A stretch of DNA of 64,000 nt from Bordetella genomosp. 11 (lineage in GTDB: Bacteria; Pseudomonadota; Gammaproteobacteria; Burkholderiales; Burkholderiaceae_B): the NCBI RefSeq assembly GCF_002261215.1, contig NZ_NEVS01000004.1, positions 930,001 to 994,000 on the forward strand, read 5' to 3'. A program made the translations under genes and the position numbers. The notes below the pieces were generated by a model. The model did not search any database, was not told the origin of the DNA, and saw nothing but the letters and a program-made list of their open reading frames with translations. How positions within the stretch are numbered: position 1 is the first letter of the stretch; each line of letters starts with the position of its first letter. This document shows, one piece after another, positions 12,801 through 24,800 of the stretch.

Positions 12801-15800
12801 TCGAGCTTGGCGAGATCGAAGCGCAGCTGTTGGCGCAGGACGGCGTCAAGCAGGCCGTGGTGCTGGCGCAGACGGGGCCGGCACTTGCCGGAGTTGCTGG
12901 ATCAGGACCGCACGAAGCGACCAATGCGGACGGCCTGGGTAACCCGATTGGGCAGAATGGATTCAGCGTGTCGAGAGGACCGGGCGAACCGGCCGGCCCC
13001 CAAGGCCTGGATGCGCAAGGTTCCTCCGGTAGCGCGCAAGCCAGCCTGCGACTGGTCGCCTACGTAACCCCGGCAAGCCTGGACACGGCGATGCTGCGCC
13101 AGGCGCTGGAACGCAGCCTGCCGGCGTACATGGTGCCGTCGGCCATCGTCACGCTGGACACCTTGCCGATCACGGCCAACGGCAAGCTCGATCGCAAGGC
13201 GCTGCCGCAGGCGCAGTTCGCCTCGACGCAAAGTTACGAAGCACCGCAAGGCCAGTTGGAGGAAACCCTGGCCGGCATCTGGCGCGAAGTCCTGGGTGTG
13301 GTGCAAATTGGGCGACACGATAATTTCTTCGAGGTTGGCGGGGATTCGATCCTGAGCCTGCAGATCGTGGCGCGGCTGCGTCAGGCGGGCTGGCGGATCA
13401 GTCCGCGCCAGATGTTCGAGCGCCAGACCGTGGCGGCCCTGGCGCAAGTGGCCGTGCGCGTCGCGGCGGATGGCCAGCCCTACCAGGGCGCATCCGCGCA
13501 CGATGCCTCGGGCAATGCTGCGGGACAGGCGCGGGCAGGCGAGGGAAATGCCGAACCGGACCAGGAAGACACCGCAGCGGGCCAGGAAGAGATCTCGGCG
13601 GGGCAGGAAGTGCCCTTGCTGCCGATCCAGGCGCAGTTCCTGTCGCTGCCCCTGTCCACGCATAACCACTGGAACCAGGCAGTGCTGCTGCGCAGCGACA
13701 CCGAAGTGGATATCCAGGCCTTGAAGGCGGCGCTTGCGGCGGTGGTGTCGCATCACGACGCGCTGCGGCTGCGCTACCGGCGCGGCGAGGATGGCCAATG
13801 GATCCAGGCGTATGGAGATATCGATCCTGTTCCGACATCTTCGGATTTCAATGCCGTTCAGGCTTCTTCGGATATCGACCCTGTTCAAGCTTCTTCGGAT
13901 ATCGATGCCGTCCAGGCTTCTTCAAATATCGATACCGTCCAGGGAGATGCGGATCGTATTGCCTCTCACGATGAGGCAGCCCCGGATGCCCCCGACGCAG
14001 GCATCTGGGACCTGACGGCGGCCGACGCGGCCGAGATCGAAGCGCACTGCGCGCGCGCGCAGGCGAGCTTGGACATTACCCATGGCCCGTTGGTGCGCGC
14101 CGCGCGCATGCGGGTGGCCGACGGCAGTTGGCGCTTGCTGCTGGTGATCCACCACCTGGCGGTGGATGGGGTCTCCTGGCGCATCCTGCTGGAGGACCTG
14201 CGCCAGGCTTACGAGCAGGCGCGCCGGCAACAAGCGCCGCGCCTGGCCGCGCGTACGGCCAGCTATGGCGCGTGGGCGCGCGGTCTGCGCCGGCAGGCAG
14301 CGATGCATGCCCAGGAGCAACCGTATTGGACAAACCTGCCGGCCGGCGCCTTGCCGCCGCCGGACCGGGTGGATGGTCCGGCCCGCGTCGCCGACCTGCG
14401 CCGGGTCGAGGTCAATCTCACACCCGCGCAGACGCAGGCCTTGCTGCGGCAAGCGCCGTCGGCCTATCGCACGCAGGTCAATGACTTGCTCCTGGCCTCG
14501 CTGGCCCTGGCGTTGCGCCAATGGCGCGGGCTGCGGCAGATCCGCATCGACCTGGAAGGACACGGACGCGAGGCCGATGCGCTGGGCCTGGATGTCACGC
14601 GCACGGTGGGCTGGTTCACCACGGTCTATCCGGTGGTACTGCAAACGGATGGCGAAGCCGCCGACCTGATTCGGGACGTGAAGGAGCGCTTGCGCGCCGT
14701 GCCGCGGCACGGTTTGGGCTATGGGGTGCTGGGCCGCTGGGGCGATGCCTCGGTGCGGCAGGCCTTGTCCGGCGCGCCGGCCTCGCCGATCCTGTTCAAC
14801 TACCTGGGCCAATTCGACGCGGGCGTGGGCGGCGGGGACTGGCGCGTGGCCGAGGAAGACGTCGGTTCGGGCCAATGGGAGGCCGCGCCGCTGTCGCATG
14901 CGCTGACCGTGAACGGACGGGTCTACGACGGCCAGCTGTCGCTGTCGCTGGGCTACAGCGGCACGCAGTGGCACGAGTCGACGATGCGGGAGCTGGCGGC
15001 GCGCTGGACCGAGGCGCTGTCCACGGTGATCGGGCATTGCACCAGCGGCGCGCAGGGAGTGACGCCATCGGACTTCCCGCTTGCCGGCTTGACGCAGTCC
15101 GAAGTGGATGCCTTGCCGATCGGCCAGCCGATGGGGCAGTGGCAGGATGTCTACCCCGTCACGCCGATGCAGGCAGGGATGCTGTTCCACGCGATCTATG
15201 GAAATGATGCCGATGCCGTCACGCGTGTAGGCAAGGATCCGGATGCGGGCCGGCAGGATACCGGGCGGGACGATCAGCCCTACATCAACCAATTGCGGGT
15301 CGATATCCATGGCCTGGACGAATCGCGTTTCCAGGCTGCGTGGGAATCGGCGGTGGCGCGGCACGATGTGCTGCGCACGGGGTTCATCGCGCGGGCGGGC
15401 GCGCCGCTGCAATGGGTGGCGCGCCAGGCGCGGCTGCCGTTCGAACGGCAACAGGTCAGGGGCGATGCCGGGGAAGTGGCCGCGCGGCTGGACGCCCTGG
15501 CCGCGTCGCAGCGCGCGGCAGGGTTCGATCTGTTGGTGCCTCCTCTGATGCGCTGCCTGCTGGTGCGGGTCAACGATGCGTATGACCACTTTATCTGGAC
15601 GCATCATCACCTGCTGCTGGACGGCTGGAGCACGTCGCAGCTGTTGGGAGAGGTATTGAGTGACTACGCGGGCGGGGCAGTGGCGCGCCCGGCGGGCCGC
15701 TATCGGGACTACCTGCAATGGCTGGCCAGGCGCGATGCGCAGGCCACGCAGGCTTACTGGATGGGGCGGCTGCGGGAGCTGGAAGCCTCGACCCTGTTGG

Positions 15801-18800
15801 CCGAGGCGATGCCCGCCTCCGGCATTGCGTTGCGTGCAAGCGCTACGCATGAAGGTTATCCGCATGAGGGATCCACGCTTGAAGATCCCAGGCATCGAAG
15901 TGCCTTACAGCGCGCGCCAGCGGATGAATGCCTGACGCCCGACCTGGCGGGTGGCGCCGCGCACGGCGGTACGTATGGCGAGTGGGCGATAGATCTGGAC
16001 GCGGTCCAGACCCAGCCACTGGTGGCGTATGCGCGCAGGGAACGCGTAACCCTCAATACGCTGATACAAGGTGCCTGGTCGCTGGTACTGGGACTGCACA
16101 CAGGCCGGGACACGGTGGTGTTCGGCGCGACGACTTCGGGTCGTCCCGACGTGCTTGCCGGTTCGCAGCAGGTGCTGGGCCTGTACATCAATACTTTGCC
16201 GGTGGTGGTGCGGCTGCCGGCCACGCAGCCGGTGGGAAGCTGGCTGCGCGATCTGCAGGCAAGCAACGTGGCGGCGCGCGAGCACGAACATACGCCCTTG
16301 TACGACATCCAGCGCTGGGCCGGGCAGGGTGGCCAGGCACTGTTCGACACCCTGGTGGTCTTCGAGAACTACCCGGTGGACGAGGCGCTGGGGCAATCGC
16401 GGCTGGATGGCCTGCGGTTCAGCGGTCTGGTCAACAGGGAGCAGACCAGCTATCCGCTGACGCTGGTCGTGTCGCGCAAAGAAGGCTTGCATGTGCACAT
16501 GAGCTATGACCGCGCGCACTACGGAAGTGCCGCGGTCGAGGTTTTGGCGCGCCGGCTGTTGCAGGTCTTGAGGCGGTTGACGTTGGATGCGCAGGGAAAG
16601 CTGGGCACGTTGTCCTTGTTGATGCCCGGCGAGCAGGACCTGCTGCGGTCCTGGACCGACGGTTCTCCGCTGGGCGAGGCCATGGCGGAATGGCGGGACA
16701 GGCCTGTGCATGCGGTGATATCGGCACAGGCGGCGCGCACGCCCGATGCGGTGGCGGTGATCATGGAGACCGATCCGGCCCTGGCGGCCGATGGGGTATC
16801 CGACCCGTTGCCGGGATCGGTACTGACGCTGACGTATGCGCAGCTGGAGCGCCAGTCGAACCGGCTGGCGCAGCGGCTGCTGGCGCTGGGCGTCGGTCCG
16901 GAGCGTCTGGTGGCGATCGCGGCGCATCGGCATCCGTCGCTGGTGGTGGGGTTGCTGGCGGTGCTCAAGACGGGGGCGGCGTATGTGCCGCTGGATCCGG
17001 AGTATCCGGACGATCGCCTGTCGTACATGATCGAGGACAGTGCGCCGGCGCTGGTGCTGACCCAGTCGTGGTTGTCGGCGCGTGTGCGCGAGTGGATCGG
17101 GGGTGGGGCACGGCAGCAGGGTGCCGTGCCGCTGCTGGAGATCGACACGCCGGATGCGCAGGCCGGCGTGGCCGACGGGTCGAATGTCGCGATCCTGGCC
17201 TCGGACCTTCCCGTTCGCGCATCGGGCACAGTCCACGCATCGGAACCAGGTTACGCCTTGGACCCAGTTCACGCACCGAACTTCGCGGTCCACGCGCCGG
17301 ATACGCTGGTTTCCGCGCCGGACCTTCCTGTCCATGCCGAGCAAGCGTGCTATGTGATCTACACCTCGGGCTCGACGGGCAAGCCGAAGGGCGCGACCAA
17401 CCGCCACGCCGGATTGAGCAATCGCCTGGCGTGGATGCAACAGGCCTATGGTCTGGGACCGCAGGACACAGTGCTGCAGAAAACGCCTTTCAGCTTCGAT
17501 GTCTCGGTCTGGGAGTTCTTCTGGCCGCTGATGGCGGGCGCGCGCCTGGCGCTAGCCGCGGTCGGCGAGCATCGCGACGCGGAACGATTGCTGGGGCGCA
17601 TCGTGGCGCAGCAGGTGAGCACGCTGCACTTCGTGCCCTCGATGCTGCACGCCTTCGTGGCGCACTGCGAATCGCAGGAGGATAGCGCGACGCTGTCGGC
17701 CGCCAGGAAGGTGCTGCGCCGGGTCTTCTGCAGTGGTGAGGCCTTGCCGGCAGAGTTGTGCGCGCGGGTCCATGCGCTGTTCCCGGCGATCGAACTGCAC
17801 AATCTGTACGGCCCGACGGAAGCGGCGATCGATGTGACGCATTGGGACTGCGCGCGGCCGGCCGCAACAGGAGTACCGATCGGGCGCCCGATCGCGGGAC
17901 TGCGTACCTATGTGCTGGATGCCCAGTTGAACGAGGTCCCGCCCGGTGTCGGCGGCGAGCTCTACCTGGGCGGCGTTGGGCTGGGGCGTGGCTATTTGAG
18001 CCGGCCGGGCTTGAGCGCGGAGCGCTTCGTGGCCGACCCCTACGGTAGCGGAGAACGCCTGTACCGAACGGGCGATCTGGCCCGTTGGAACCAGGAAGGC
18101 CAGCTGGAATACCTCGGCCGGCTGGATCATCAGGTCAAGCTGCGCGGCCAGCGCATCGAGCTGGGTGAAATCGAAGCGCAGCTGTTAGCACAGGACGGCG
18201 TGAAGCAGGCCGTGGTGCTGGCGCAGGCGGGGCCGGCACTTGCCGCAGTTGCTGGACCAAGACCGAACGAAGCGACCGATGCGGACGGCCTGGGTGGCCC
18301 GATTGGGCAGAATGGATTCAGCGTGTCGAGAGGACTGGGCGAACCGGCCGGACGCCAAAGCCTGGATGCGCAAGGTTCGTCCGCCGGATCGCAGGCCAGC
18401 CTGCGCCTGGTCGCCTACGTGACCCCGGCAAGCCTGGACACGGCGATGCTGCGCCAGGCGCTGGAACGCAGCCTGCCGGCGTACATGGTGCCGTCGGCCA
18501 TCGTCACACTGGATACCTTGCCGATCACGGCCAACGGCAAGCTCGACCGCAAGGCACTACCGCAGGCGCAGTTCGCCTCGGCGCAAACCTACGAAGCCCC
18601 GCAAGGCCAGCTGGAAGAAACCCTGGCCGGCATCTGGCGCGAAGTCCTGGGTGTGGCGCAGGTCGGCCGGCACGACAACTTCTTCGAACTGGGCGGCGAT
18701 TCGATTTCGGTGATGCAGGTCTCCGCCCTGCTCAGGCAGCGCCACGGCGTGGCAGTGGGCCTGCGTGCCCTGTTCGACGCCCGCGACATCGCCACCCTGG

Positions 18801-18895
18801 CGCGTTCTCCGCTATTGAACGCGATGCATGCGTCCGGCGGCGGACGCGACGACCTGGCGGCCATCGATTCCCTATTGAACGAATTGGAGATGTAG
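9809..18895 (+). CDS. NRPS, two serine modules: C-A(Ser)-T-E-C-A(Ser)-T
   Basis: The protein has 3028 residues. Approximate layout: condensation 50-487 ([10 protein letters not shown]-donor type); adenylation 495-1130 with code D-V-W-H-F-S-L-I-D (serine); carrier Ser1180 (GGDS); epimerase 1270-1760 ([22 protein letters not shown]); condensation 1775-2280 ([11 protein letters not shown]-donor type); a second serine adenylation domain 2280-2920 with the same code; carrier Ser2965. It should add D-Ser then L-Ser. The start ATG at 9809 follows GGAGG by 7 nt and overlaps the previous stop. Both A domains are unusually long, because repeat-like inserts sit between A2 and A3 and between A8 and A9. 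The epimerase carries a 27-bp in-frame minisatellite. The two A domains are nearly identical at DNA level to each other and to one in the next gene, which points to recent duplication or gene conversion and makes this locus prone to misassembly. Confidence 0.94.
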   Translation: MDQTLTRRVAAKFMALAPAQRRAAYRQMVETGMEAAQLPILPRATTPVLSHAQRRLWFLWRLDPMDATYHLPGALRLKGALDVQAVRAALIAVRARHAALRTRFVADDAGLAMPVVDADASMRVDFHDARVHSGDEREGRAGEVARAWLEQPFDLTAGPLLRAGLVRLADDEHLLVIVMHHIVADGWSVRLVMADFAAAYEAVRAGGTAQLPPAPSIAYTDYAGWQSDLLDAGEHDRQLTYWRNALGDEHPVLQIACDHAPRPGARVAAQVALDLEAATAARLRTLARGRGDTMFMLLLAAFQSLLYRYTGQDDIRLGVPAAGRHRAETQDVVGLFVNTQVLRARFQDDSTFEDAVGQARAAVLGAQAYPDLPFDSLVDALRPERSLDRNPLFQILFNHQQSDGAAGRMPPGLACAPYPLGVAALPVDLQCDTVEHADGRIVLTLRYARDRYEPATMRRLLQAYGAVLDAMSTTPGMRVADVPLLSAEDRAVLRSWTDGSPLGEAMAQWRDRPVHAVISAQAARTPDAVAVIMETDPALAADGVSDPLPGSVLTLTYAQLERQSNRLAQRLLALGVGPERRVAIAAHRHPSLVVGLLAVLKTGAAYVPLDPEYPDDRLSYMIEDSAPALVLTQSWLSARVREWIGGGARQQGAVPLLEIDTLDAPAGAADATTGQTFESNVAVRALDLPIHASDSVHSSALPDHALNAVHEPSVSVHTPDMPVHPEQACYVIYTSGSTGKPKGATNRHAGLSNRLAWMQQAYGLGPQDTVLQKTPFSFDVSVWEFFWPLMAGARLALAAVGEHRDAERLLGRIVAQQVSTLHFVPSMLHAFVAHCESQEDSAVLSAARKVLRRVFCSGEALPAELCARTYALFPGIELHNLYGPTEAAIDVTHWDCARPAATGVPIGRPIAGLRTYVLDAQLNEVPPGVGCELYLGGIGLGRGYLNRPGLSAERFVADPFGTGERLYRTGDLARWNREGQLEYLGRLDHQVKLRGQRIELGEIEAQLLAQDGVKQAVVLAQTGPALAGVAGSGPHEATNADGLGNPIGQNGFSVSRGPGEPAGPQGLDAQGSSGSAQASLRLVAYVTPASLDTAMLRQALERSLPAYMVPSAIVTLDTLPITANGKLDRKALPQAQFASTQSYEAPQGQLEETLAGIWREVLGVVQIGRHDNFFEVGGDSILSLQIVARLRQAGWRISPRQMFERQTVAALAQVAVRVAADGQPYQGASAHDASGNAAGQARAGEGNAEPDQEDTAAGQEEISAGQEVPLLPIQAQFLSLPLSTHNHWNQAVLLRSDTEVDIQALKAALAAVVSHHDALRLRYRRGEDGQWIQAYGDIDPVPTSSDFNAVQASSDIDPVQASSDIDAVQASSNIDTVQGDADRIASHDEAAPDAPDAGIWDLTAADAAEIEAHCARAQASLDITHGPLVRAARMRVADGSWRLLLVIHHLAVDGVSWRILLEDLRQAYEQARRQQAPRLAARTASYGAWARGLRRQAAMHAQEQPYWTNLPAGALPPPDRVDGPARVADLRRVEVNLTPAQTQALLRQAPSAYRTQVNDLLLASLALALRQWRGLRQIRIDLEGHGREADALGLDVTRTVGWFTTVYPVVLQTDGEAADLIRDVKERLRAVPRHGLGYGVLGRWGDASVRQALSGAPASPILFNYLGQFDAGVGGGDWRVAEEDVGSGQWEAAPLSHALTVNGRVYDGQLSLSLGYSGTQWHESTMRELAARWTEALSTVIGHCTSGAQGVTPSDFPLAGLTQSEVDALPIGQPMGQWQDVYPVTPMQAGMLFHAIYGNDADAVTRVGKDPDAGRQDTGRDDQPYINQLRVDIHGLDESRFQAAWESAVARHDVLRTGFIARAGAPLQWVARQARLPFERQQVRGDAGEVAARLDALAASQRAAGFDLLVPPLMRCLLVRVNDAYDHFIWTHHHLLLDGWSTSQLLGEVLSDYAGGAVARPAGRYRDYLQWLARRDAQATQAYWMGRLRELEASTLLAEAMPASGIALRASATHEGYPHEGSTLEDPRHRSALQRAPADECLTPDLAGGAAHGGTYGEWAIDLDAVQTQPLVAYARRERVTLNTLIQGAWSLVLGLHTGRDTVVFGATTSGRPDVLAGSQQVLGLYINTLPVVVRLPATQPVGSWLRDLQASNVAAREHEHTPLYDIQRWAGQGGQALFDTLVVFENYPVDEALGQSRLDGLRFSGLVNREQTSYPLTLVVSRKEGLHVHMSYDRAHYGSAAVEVLARRLLQVLRRLTLDAQGKLGTLSLLMPGEQDLLRSWTDGSPLGEAMAEWRDRPVHAVISAQAARTPDAVAVIMETDPALAADGVSDPLPGSVLTLTYAQLERQSNRLAQRLLALGVGPERLVAIAAHRHPSLVVGLLAVLKTGAAYVPLDPEYPDDRLSYMIEDSAPALVLTQSWLSARVREWIGGGARQQGAVPLLEIDTPDAQAGVADGSNVAILASDLPVRASGTVHASEPGYALDPVHAPNFAVHAPDTLVSAPDLPVHAEQACYVIYTSGSTGKPKGATNRHAGLSNRLAWMQQAYGLGPQDTVLQKTPFSFDVSVWEFFWPLMAGARLALAAVGEHRDAERLLGRIVAQQVSTLHFVPSMLHAFVAHCESQEDSATLSAARKVLRRVFCSGEALPAELCARVHALFPAIELHNLYGPTEAAIDVTHWDCARPAATGVPIGRPIAGLRTYVLDAQLNEVPPGVGGELYLGGVGLGRGYLSRPGLSAERFVADPYGSGERLYRTGDLARWNQEGQLEYLGRLDHQVKLRGQRIELGEIEAQLLAQDGVKQAVVLAQAGPALAAVAGPRPNEATDADGLGGPIGQNGFSVSRGLGEPAGRQSLDAQGSSAGSQASLRLVAYVTPASLDTAMLRQALERSLPAYMVPSAIVTLDTLPITANGKLDRKALPQAQFASAQTYEAPQGQLEETLAGIWREVLGVAQVGRHDNFFELGGDSISVMQVSALLRQRHGVAVGLRALFDARDIATLARSPLLNAMHASGGGRDDLAAIDSLLNELEM
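11282..13490 (+). repeat. Near-identical Ser adenylation/carrier block, copy 1 (others 16648-18700 and 28682-30760)
   Basis: From the CTGCGGTCCTGGACC segment before the A domain through the carrier domain, the DNA is almost the same as at 16648-18700 in this gene and 28682-30760 in the next gene. Synonymous sites are mostly conserved too, including long runs across the A3-A6 region. Divergence is concentrated in the two linker inserts. Copy 2 departs from the others just after the carrier GGDS, where it switches to a carrier type without a following epimerase. Confidence 0.9.
11848..11982 (+). repeat. Degenerate VHxxD-type repeat insert in Ser A domain, copy 1
   Basis: Between cores A2 and A3 the protein contains a run rich in Val-His, Ala-Ser-Asp and Pro (for example PIHAS, SVHSS, AVHEP, SVHTP, PVHPE). 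The underlying DNA repeats GTTCA(C/T) and GCGTCGGA-like words about every 21-27 nt. The equivalent inserts in the sister domains (17179-17336 and 29244-29345) have the same flavour but different lengths, so the segment behaves like an in-frame minisatellite in a surface linker. Confidence 0.75.
13608..15812 (+). repeat. Epimerase-condensation block, copy 1 (second copy 25662-27958)
   Basis: The epimerase domain and the N-terminal part of the following D-type condensation domain are nearly identical in DNA to 25662-27958 in the next gene. The copies differ mainly in the 27-bp minisatellite and in a variable linker early in the condensation domain (15195-15285 versus 27285-27420). After a second variable linker (15812-15970 versus 27958-28015) the homology continues to the end of the condensation domain. 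Confidence 0.88.
13817..13951 (+). repeat. 27-bp in-frame minisatellite in epimerase domain, 5 units
   Basis: Five consecutive 27-bp units begin at 13817, 13844, 13871, 13898 and 13925. Each encodes a 9-residue unit of the form DID-xxVQASS, with the last unit ending GDA. The array lies early in the epimerase domain, after the ...DGQWIQAY segment and before the [10 protein letters not shown] segment. The first-module epimerase of the preceding gene has a short ordinary linker at this point. The related epimerase in the next gene has six units (25872-26033). Confidence 0.93.
16648..18700 (+). repeat. Near-identical Ser adenylation block, copy 2
   Basis: This is the second Ser A domain of the two-Ser synthetase, nearly identical to 11282-13490 and 28682-30760. 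It shares the repeat insert between A2 and A3 (17179-17336) and the long A8-A9 insert (about 18240-18395). Upstream it also shares the C-domain tail and GGCGAGCAGGACCTGCTGC segment with copy 3. Confidence 0.9.
17179..17336 (+). repeat. Degenerate VHxxD-type repeat insert in Ser A domain, copy 2
   Basis: The insert between A2 and A3 encodes repeated ASDLPV, TVHASE, PVHAPN, AVHAPD and SAPDLPV-like words. It is longer than the equivalent at 29244-29345 and different in order from that at 11848-11982, although the flanking A-domain DNA is almost identical in all three. Confidence 0.75.
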
Positions 18896-18899
18896 ACAC

Positions 18900-21800
18900 A
18901 TGGCATACGATCCGCGCGAACTCGCCCAGCGCATCGCCAGGCTCGACCCGCAGCCGCGCGCCGATCTGCTGAAGAGGCTGGCGGAGCAGGGCGTCGACAT
19001 TGCCACGTTGCCCATCGTCCCTTTTCCGCAAACCGACCGCTATCCCTTGTCCTATGCCCAGCAGGGCTTGTGGCTGACGTGGCGCATGGCGCCGGGCTCC
19101 TCCGCGTACAACATGGCGGGCCTTCTGGCATTGGAGGGGCTGTTGGACCGCCAGGCCCTGGTGCGGGCACTGTCCGATCTGGCGGCGCGCCATGCGGTGC
19201 TGCGCACCGTATTCGTCGAAGAGCAGGACCAGCCCATGCAATATGTCCGGCAAGCGGCCGGGCCGTCTTTCGATGCGTTCAGCGACTTCGATGTCTCCGG
19301 TCTGCCGGCGAACGAACGCCAGGCGCGGGCGCGCCAAATCGCCTCGGACTTTGCCGGACAGCCGTTCGATCTGGCCGCCGCGCCGGCATGGCGCGTCGCG
19401 CTTATCCGGCTGGATGCGCAAAGCTATTGGCTGTCCATCGTCATCCACCACATCCTGGCCGACGGCTGGTCGCAGGATATCCTGCTGCAGGACCTGGCGC
19501 ACTGCTATGCCGCCCGCGTCGCGGGCGAGGCGGCCACGCTCGCTCCCTTGCCCATCCAGTTCGGCGATTACGCGATATGGCAGCGCGAATGGTACGCCGC
19601 CAGCCGCCTGCCCGCCCAACTGGCCTATTGGAAATCGGCGTTGGGCGCCGACATGGAACCATTGCGATTGCCGCTGGACCGTCCGCGTCCGCCGCAGCGG
19701 GCCGGCGAGGGGGCCACCCTGCGCTTCGCATTGCCGCTGGCGACCGCGGCCGGATTGCGCCGCCACGCGCGCGACGCCGGCGCGTCGGTCTACATGTGCA
19801 TGCTGGCCTTGCTGAAGCTGACGCTGTCGCGTTACTGCGGCCAGGACGATATCGTGGTGGGTTCGCCGGTGGCCGACCGCATGCGCGCCGAAACCCACGG
19901 CCTGATCGGCTACCTGACCAACATGACCGTGCTGCGCACGCGCGTGGATACACGGCAGAACTTCCGCGCATTGCTGGATGCCGTCCGGAGCACGGTGCTG
20001 GATGCGCAGGCGAACCAGGATTGCCCGTACGACCTGCTGGTGTCCGAACTGGCGGGCGCGCGCGAGCCCGGCGTCAATCCCTTGTTCCAGGTGAAGTGCA
20101 CCGAACAGGCGTCGCTGGAGACGATGGCACGCGGCCGCTTCGGCGATCTCGTCCTGCGCGGTGTGCCGGCATTGTCCGAATCGGCGCATTTCGATCTGAG
20201 CCTGGATTACTCCGTCGACGGCGACACCATCGCGTGCTCGCTGACCTATGCCACGGACATATGGGATGCCGCGACGATCGATGGCCTGGCGGCCACGTTT
20301 TCAGCCTACGCGCAAGCCGTCGCGCAGGATGCCGGCCAGGCGCTGAACCGGCTTCCGCTGCCCGGCATCGTGCCGGATATCGACGGCGAATATGCCGCCT
20401 ACGCCGCCCGCGACGTGCTTGAGTTGTGGGCGCAACAGGTGGCGCGGCGCGGCGACCGCATCGCCGTGCGCGACGATGCGCGGGCCATCGGCTATCGCGA
20501 CCTGGACGCCGCGGCGCACCGATTGAGCCTGCGCCTGGCGGCCGCCGGCGTGGGCGCGGAGTCCCGCGTGGCCCTGCACGCCGGCCGCGATTGCGGCTTC
20601 GTGGCGGGGCTGCTCGCCATCCTGAAGACAGGGGCGGCGTGCGTCCCCATGGACCCCGCCTTGCCGCCGGACCGGCTGGCGCATTTGTTGCGCGACAGCG
20701 CGGCCTGCGCGGTCCTCAGCGACGACGCTGTCGGGGCGGCCGCCTGGATCGGCGGCTTGCCGCGCATCGGCCTGGCCTGGAGCATGCAGAACGCCGAGGC
20801 CGATACGCCGCCGGTCGACGGCGCGTCCGACGCGGCCGCCGCTGGCCGGCCGGACGATACCGACGCGCGCGGCCTGGCGCCGGGCCACCCGCCTTTTGCC
20901 ATGCATCCCGCGCAGGCGGCCTACCTGATCTACACCTCCGGTTCCACCGGCATGCCCAAGGGCGTGATCGTCAGCCGTGGCGCGCTGAACAACTATGTGC
21001 AGGGCGTGCTCGGGCGGCTGGCCTTGCCGGAAGAGGCGGACAGCATGGCCATGGTCTCGACCGTCGCCGCGGACCTGGGCCATACGGTGCTGTTCGGCGC
21101 GCTCTGCGCGGGCCGTACCCTGCATATGGTTGCGGCCGCTCGGGCGTTCGATCCGGACGGCTTTGCCGCCTATATGGCGGAACATCGCATCGGCGTGCTC
21201 AAGATCGTTCCCGGCCATCTGCAGGCCCTGCTGCAATCCTCGCGCGCCGCCGATGTCCTGCCGCGCCACGTCCTGGTGCTGGGCGGCGAAGCGGCGAGCT
21301 GGGCGCTGTACGACCGCATCGCCAGCCTGGCGCCGGCGTGCCGCGTCCTGAACCATTATGGTCCCACCGAAACCACCGTTGGCGCCGTGACCCAGGCGGT
21401 GACGCCGGACGCGGCGCGCCAGGGGGACACCGTGCCGGTGGGCAGGCCACTGCCGAATATGTCCCTGTGCGTGCTCGACGGCAATCTGGATCCGGTCCCG
21501 CCCGGCGCGGAGGGCGAGCTGTACATCGCCGGCCCCGCGGTGGCGCGCGGCTATCAGGGCCGCCCGGGCCAGACGGCGGAGCGTTTCGTGGCGTCGCCGC
21601 ATCTGCCCGGGCAACGCATGTATCGCACCGGCGACCGTGTCAGGGTCCTGCGCGATGGCGCCTTGTCCTTCCTGGGCCGTGTCGATGACCAGGTAAAGAT
21701 ACGCGGCTACCGCGTCGAACCCGCCGAGGTCGCAGCGGTATTGCGGACCGCGCCAGGCATCGCCGACGCCGCGGTGTTGCCGCGCGCGGAACCGGACGGA

Positions 21801-24800
21801 CGCCTGCAACTGCATGCCTATGTGGCTCCCTCGGAAATGTCCCGGGATGGCGCGCCGGACGTGGAGGCGCTGCGGCGCCACGCGGCCGCCCGGCTGCCGG
21901 AATACATGGTGCCGGCCACATTCACCCTGATGCCCGCGCTGCCGAGAACGGCCAACGGCAAGCTGGACCGCCGTGCCTTGCCAGAACCGCGGCGCTCGGC
22001 GCCCGCCGCGCACGATGCGCCGGTGGGGCCGGTCGAGGAAGTCCTTGCCGTCATCTGGGCCGAGGTGCTGGGCGTGCCGCGTGTGGGCCGCGAGGACAAT
22101 TTCTTTGAGCTGGGCGGCGATTCCATACTCAGCCTGAAGGTGATGGCCCGGGCCCGCCGGCACAAGCTGCGCATCGAGCCGCGCCTGATCTTCGACCACC
22201 AGACGCTGCGGGCGCTGGCCGCCGCCATCGCCGCGGCGGCGGGGGACGATGCGCCGCCGGCCGGAATGCAGCCGGGTCCGGCGGCGTCCGAGCCCCCGCC
22301 GCCGCGGATGTCCTATGCGCAGCAGCGCCAGTGGTTTCTCTGGCGCATGGACCCCGCGAGTTCCGCCTATCACGTCTCGGGCGCCATGCACCTGCGCGGC
22401 CCGCTGGACCGGCATGCGCTGGCGCGCAGCTTCGATACCCTGGCGCAACGCCACGCGGGCTTGCGGACCTGCTTCCGGCCGACGCCGGACGGCCTCGCAT
22501 TGCCGGAGGTCCAGCCGGCGCGGCCGGTCGCGATCCGCGATTGCGACTTGACCCGCATCGCGCGGGCACAGCGCGATGCACGCGCCCGCGCGGTGGCCCG
22601 CGACTGGGTCGCGGAATCCTTCGATCTGGAAGCCGGCCCCTTGTTGCGGGTAGGCACGATCAAGCTTGACGATGCCGAACACGTCCTGGTGCTCGTCATG
22701 CACCATATCGTGTCCGATGGCTGGTCCATGCAGATCCTGGTCGACGAGTTCTCCACGCTGTACCGCGCGTATGTACAGGGCCGCGCGCCGTCGCTGCCGC
22801 CCGTTGCCGGGGATTACGGAGACTACGCGGCGCGCCAGCGCGCCTGGCTGGAACAGGGCGAAGGCCGGCGCCAGCTTGCCTATTGGGTGGACAGGCTGGC
22901 GGGCGAACAACCGGTATTGCATCTGCCCGCGGACGCGCCGCGCCGTACCGACGGCGCCTACCCGGCGCGAACCCATGGCTTCGATCTTCCGCCGCGACTC
23001 GCGCAAGCCTTGCGGCAAACGGCCCGCGCGCACGGCGCGACCGCGTATGCTGGGTTGATTGCCGCCTTCCAGGCACTGCTGCACCGCTATTGCCGGGAAT
23101 CCGATATCCGCGTGGGCGTGCCGATCGCCAACCGGCATCGCGCGGGCACCGAACAGATCATTGGTTTCTTCGTCAATACGCAAGTCATGCGGGCGACGAT
23201 CGCGGCCGGCACCACCCTGGCGGAACTGCTCGCGCAGACACGCGATGCCGCGCGCGAGGCCCAGGCGCACCAGGACCTGCCCTTCGAGCATCTGGTCGAA
23301 GCTTTGCAGCCGGACCGCGCGGTCGGACAGACCCCGCTGTTCCAGGTCATGTTCAATCATCAACGGCCGGACTACGCGGCCTTGCGCGAGCTGCCGGGGC
23401 TGGAGGTGGCGGACTACGCCATAGGCGGGCAGGCCGCGCAGTTCGAGTTGACCTGCAATACGGCCGAGCTGCCCGATGGCCGCATCTCCGTGAACCTGGT
23501 GTACGCGGGCGGGCTGTTCGATCCGCGCGCCATCGAGCAGTTCGGCCGGCATTATCTGGCCATGCTGGAGCAGTTGACCGTGGATGCGCAGGTCCCCGTC
23601 GGGCGGGTGCCGCTGAATACGGACGCCGAATGCGGCCGGCTTGCCGCCTGGGGGGCGCAACGCGCCATGCCTGCCATTCCAGGCGCGTCCGGCATCCATC
23701 GCCGATTCGAGGAAGCCGTCCGCCGCCATCCGCATGCGCCGGCCCTGGCCTGCGGCGCATCCGTCATCGATTACGCGGAGCTCAATGCGCGCGCCAATCG
23801 GCTCGCGCATCGCTTGCGCGCGCAGGGCGTCGGGCCGGAGGTCCGGGTCGGCCTGGTCGCGGAGCGGTCCGCCGGCATGATCGTCGCGATGCTCGCCATT
23901 CTGAAAGCCGGCGGCGCCTATGTGCCGCTGGATCCGGATTATCCGGAGGAACGGCTGCGCTATACGGCGCGGGACAGCGGCATGACGCAACTGATGATGC
24001 AGACGCAGTTGGCCGGTCGCATGGGTTGGCTGGCCGCGGCCTTGCCGGCCGGGACCCAGGTGGTGGAGTTCGATGCCGGCGGCCTGCCGGCCGCGCCGGG
24101 TGGCGATGAGCCGACGCACGATCCGGACGTGCGCCTGAGCGAGGCCAACCTGGCGTATGTGATCTATACGTCGGGTTCGACGGGACGTCCCAAGGGCGCC
24201 CAGCTGTGCCATGGCCAGGTGCTGCGCCTGCTGTCGTCCACCGACGCCTGGTTCGGCTTCGGGCCGGGCGACGTCTGGACGCTGTTCCATTCGTATGCGT
24301 TCGACTTTTCCGTCTGGGAAATCTTCGGTGCGCTGTGCACCGGCGGCAAGCTGGTGGTGGTGCCCTATGCCGTCAGCCGGTCCCCCGATGAATTCCTGGC
24401 GCTGTTGCGCGACCAGCGCGTCACCGTGCTGAACCAGACGCCGTCGGCATTCCAGCAGTTGATGCAGGTGCCGGCGCTGCATGCGCGGCAGGACGGCCAT
24501 GGCCTCGCATTGCGCGTGGTGATATTCGGCGGCGAGGCGCTGGAACCGCGTGCGCTGCGGACGTGGATATCCGCCTTTGGCGACCAGGCGCCGCGCCTGG
24601 TGAACATGTATGGGATTACCGAAACCACGGTACACGTGACCTACCGGCCCATTACGGAAGCCGACCTGGATTCCGGCAGCAGCCCCATAGGAATCGGTAT
24701 TCCCGATCTGGGCCTGGCGGTGCTGGACGAAGAGATGGCGCCCGCGCCGATAGGCGTGCCTGGCGAGCTCTATGTCAGCGGCGCGGGATTGGCGCGCGGG

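Noticed and set aside
13817..13951. Short regularly spaced repeats as a possible CRISPR array
   Set aside because: The units are contiguous, without spacers, in frame with a coding domain, and 27 bp throughout.
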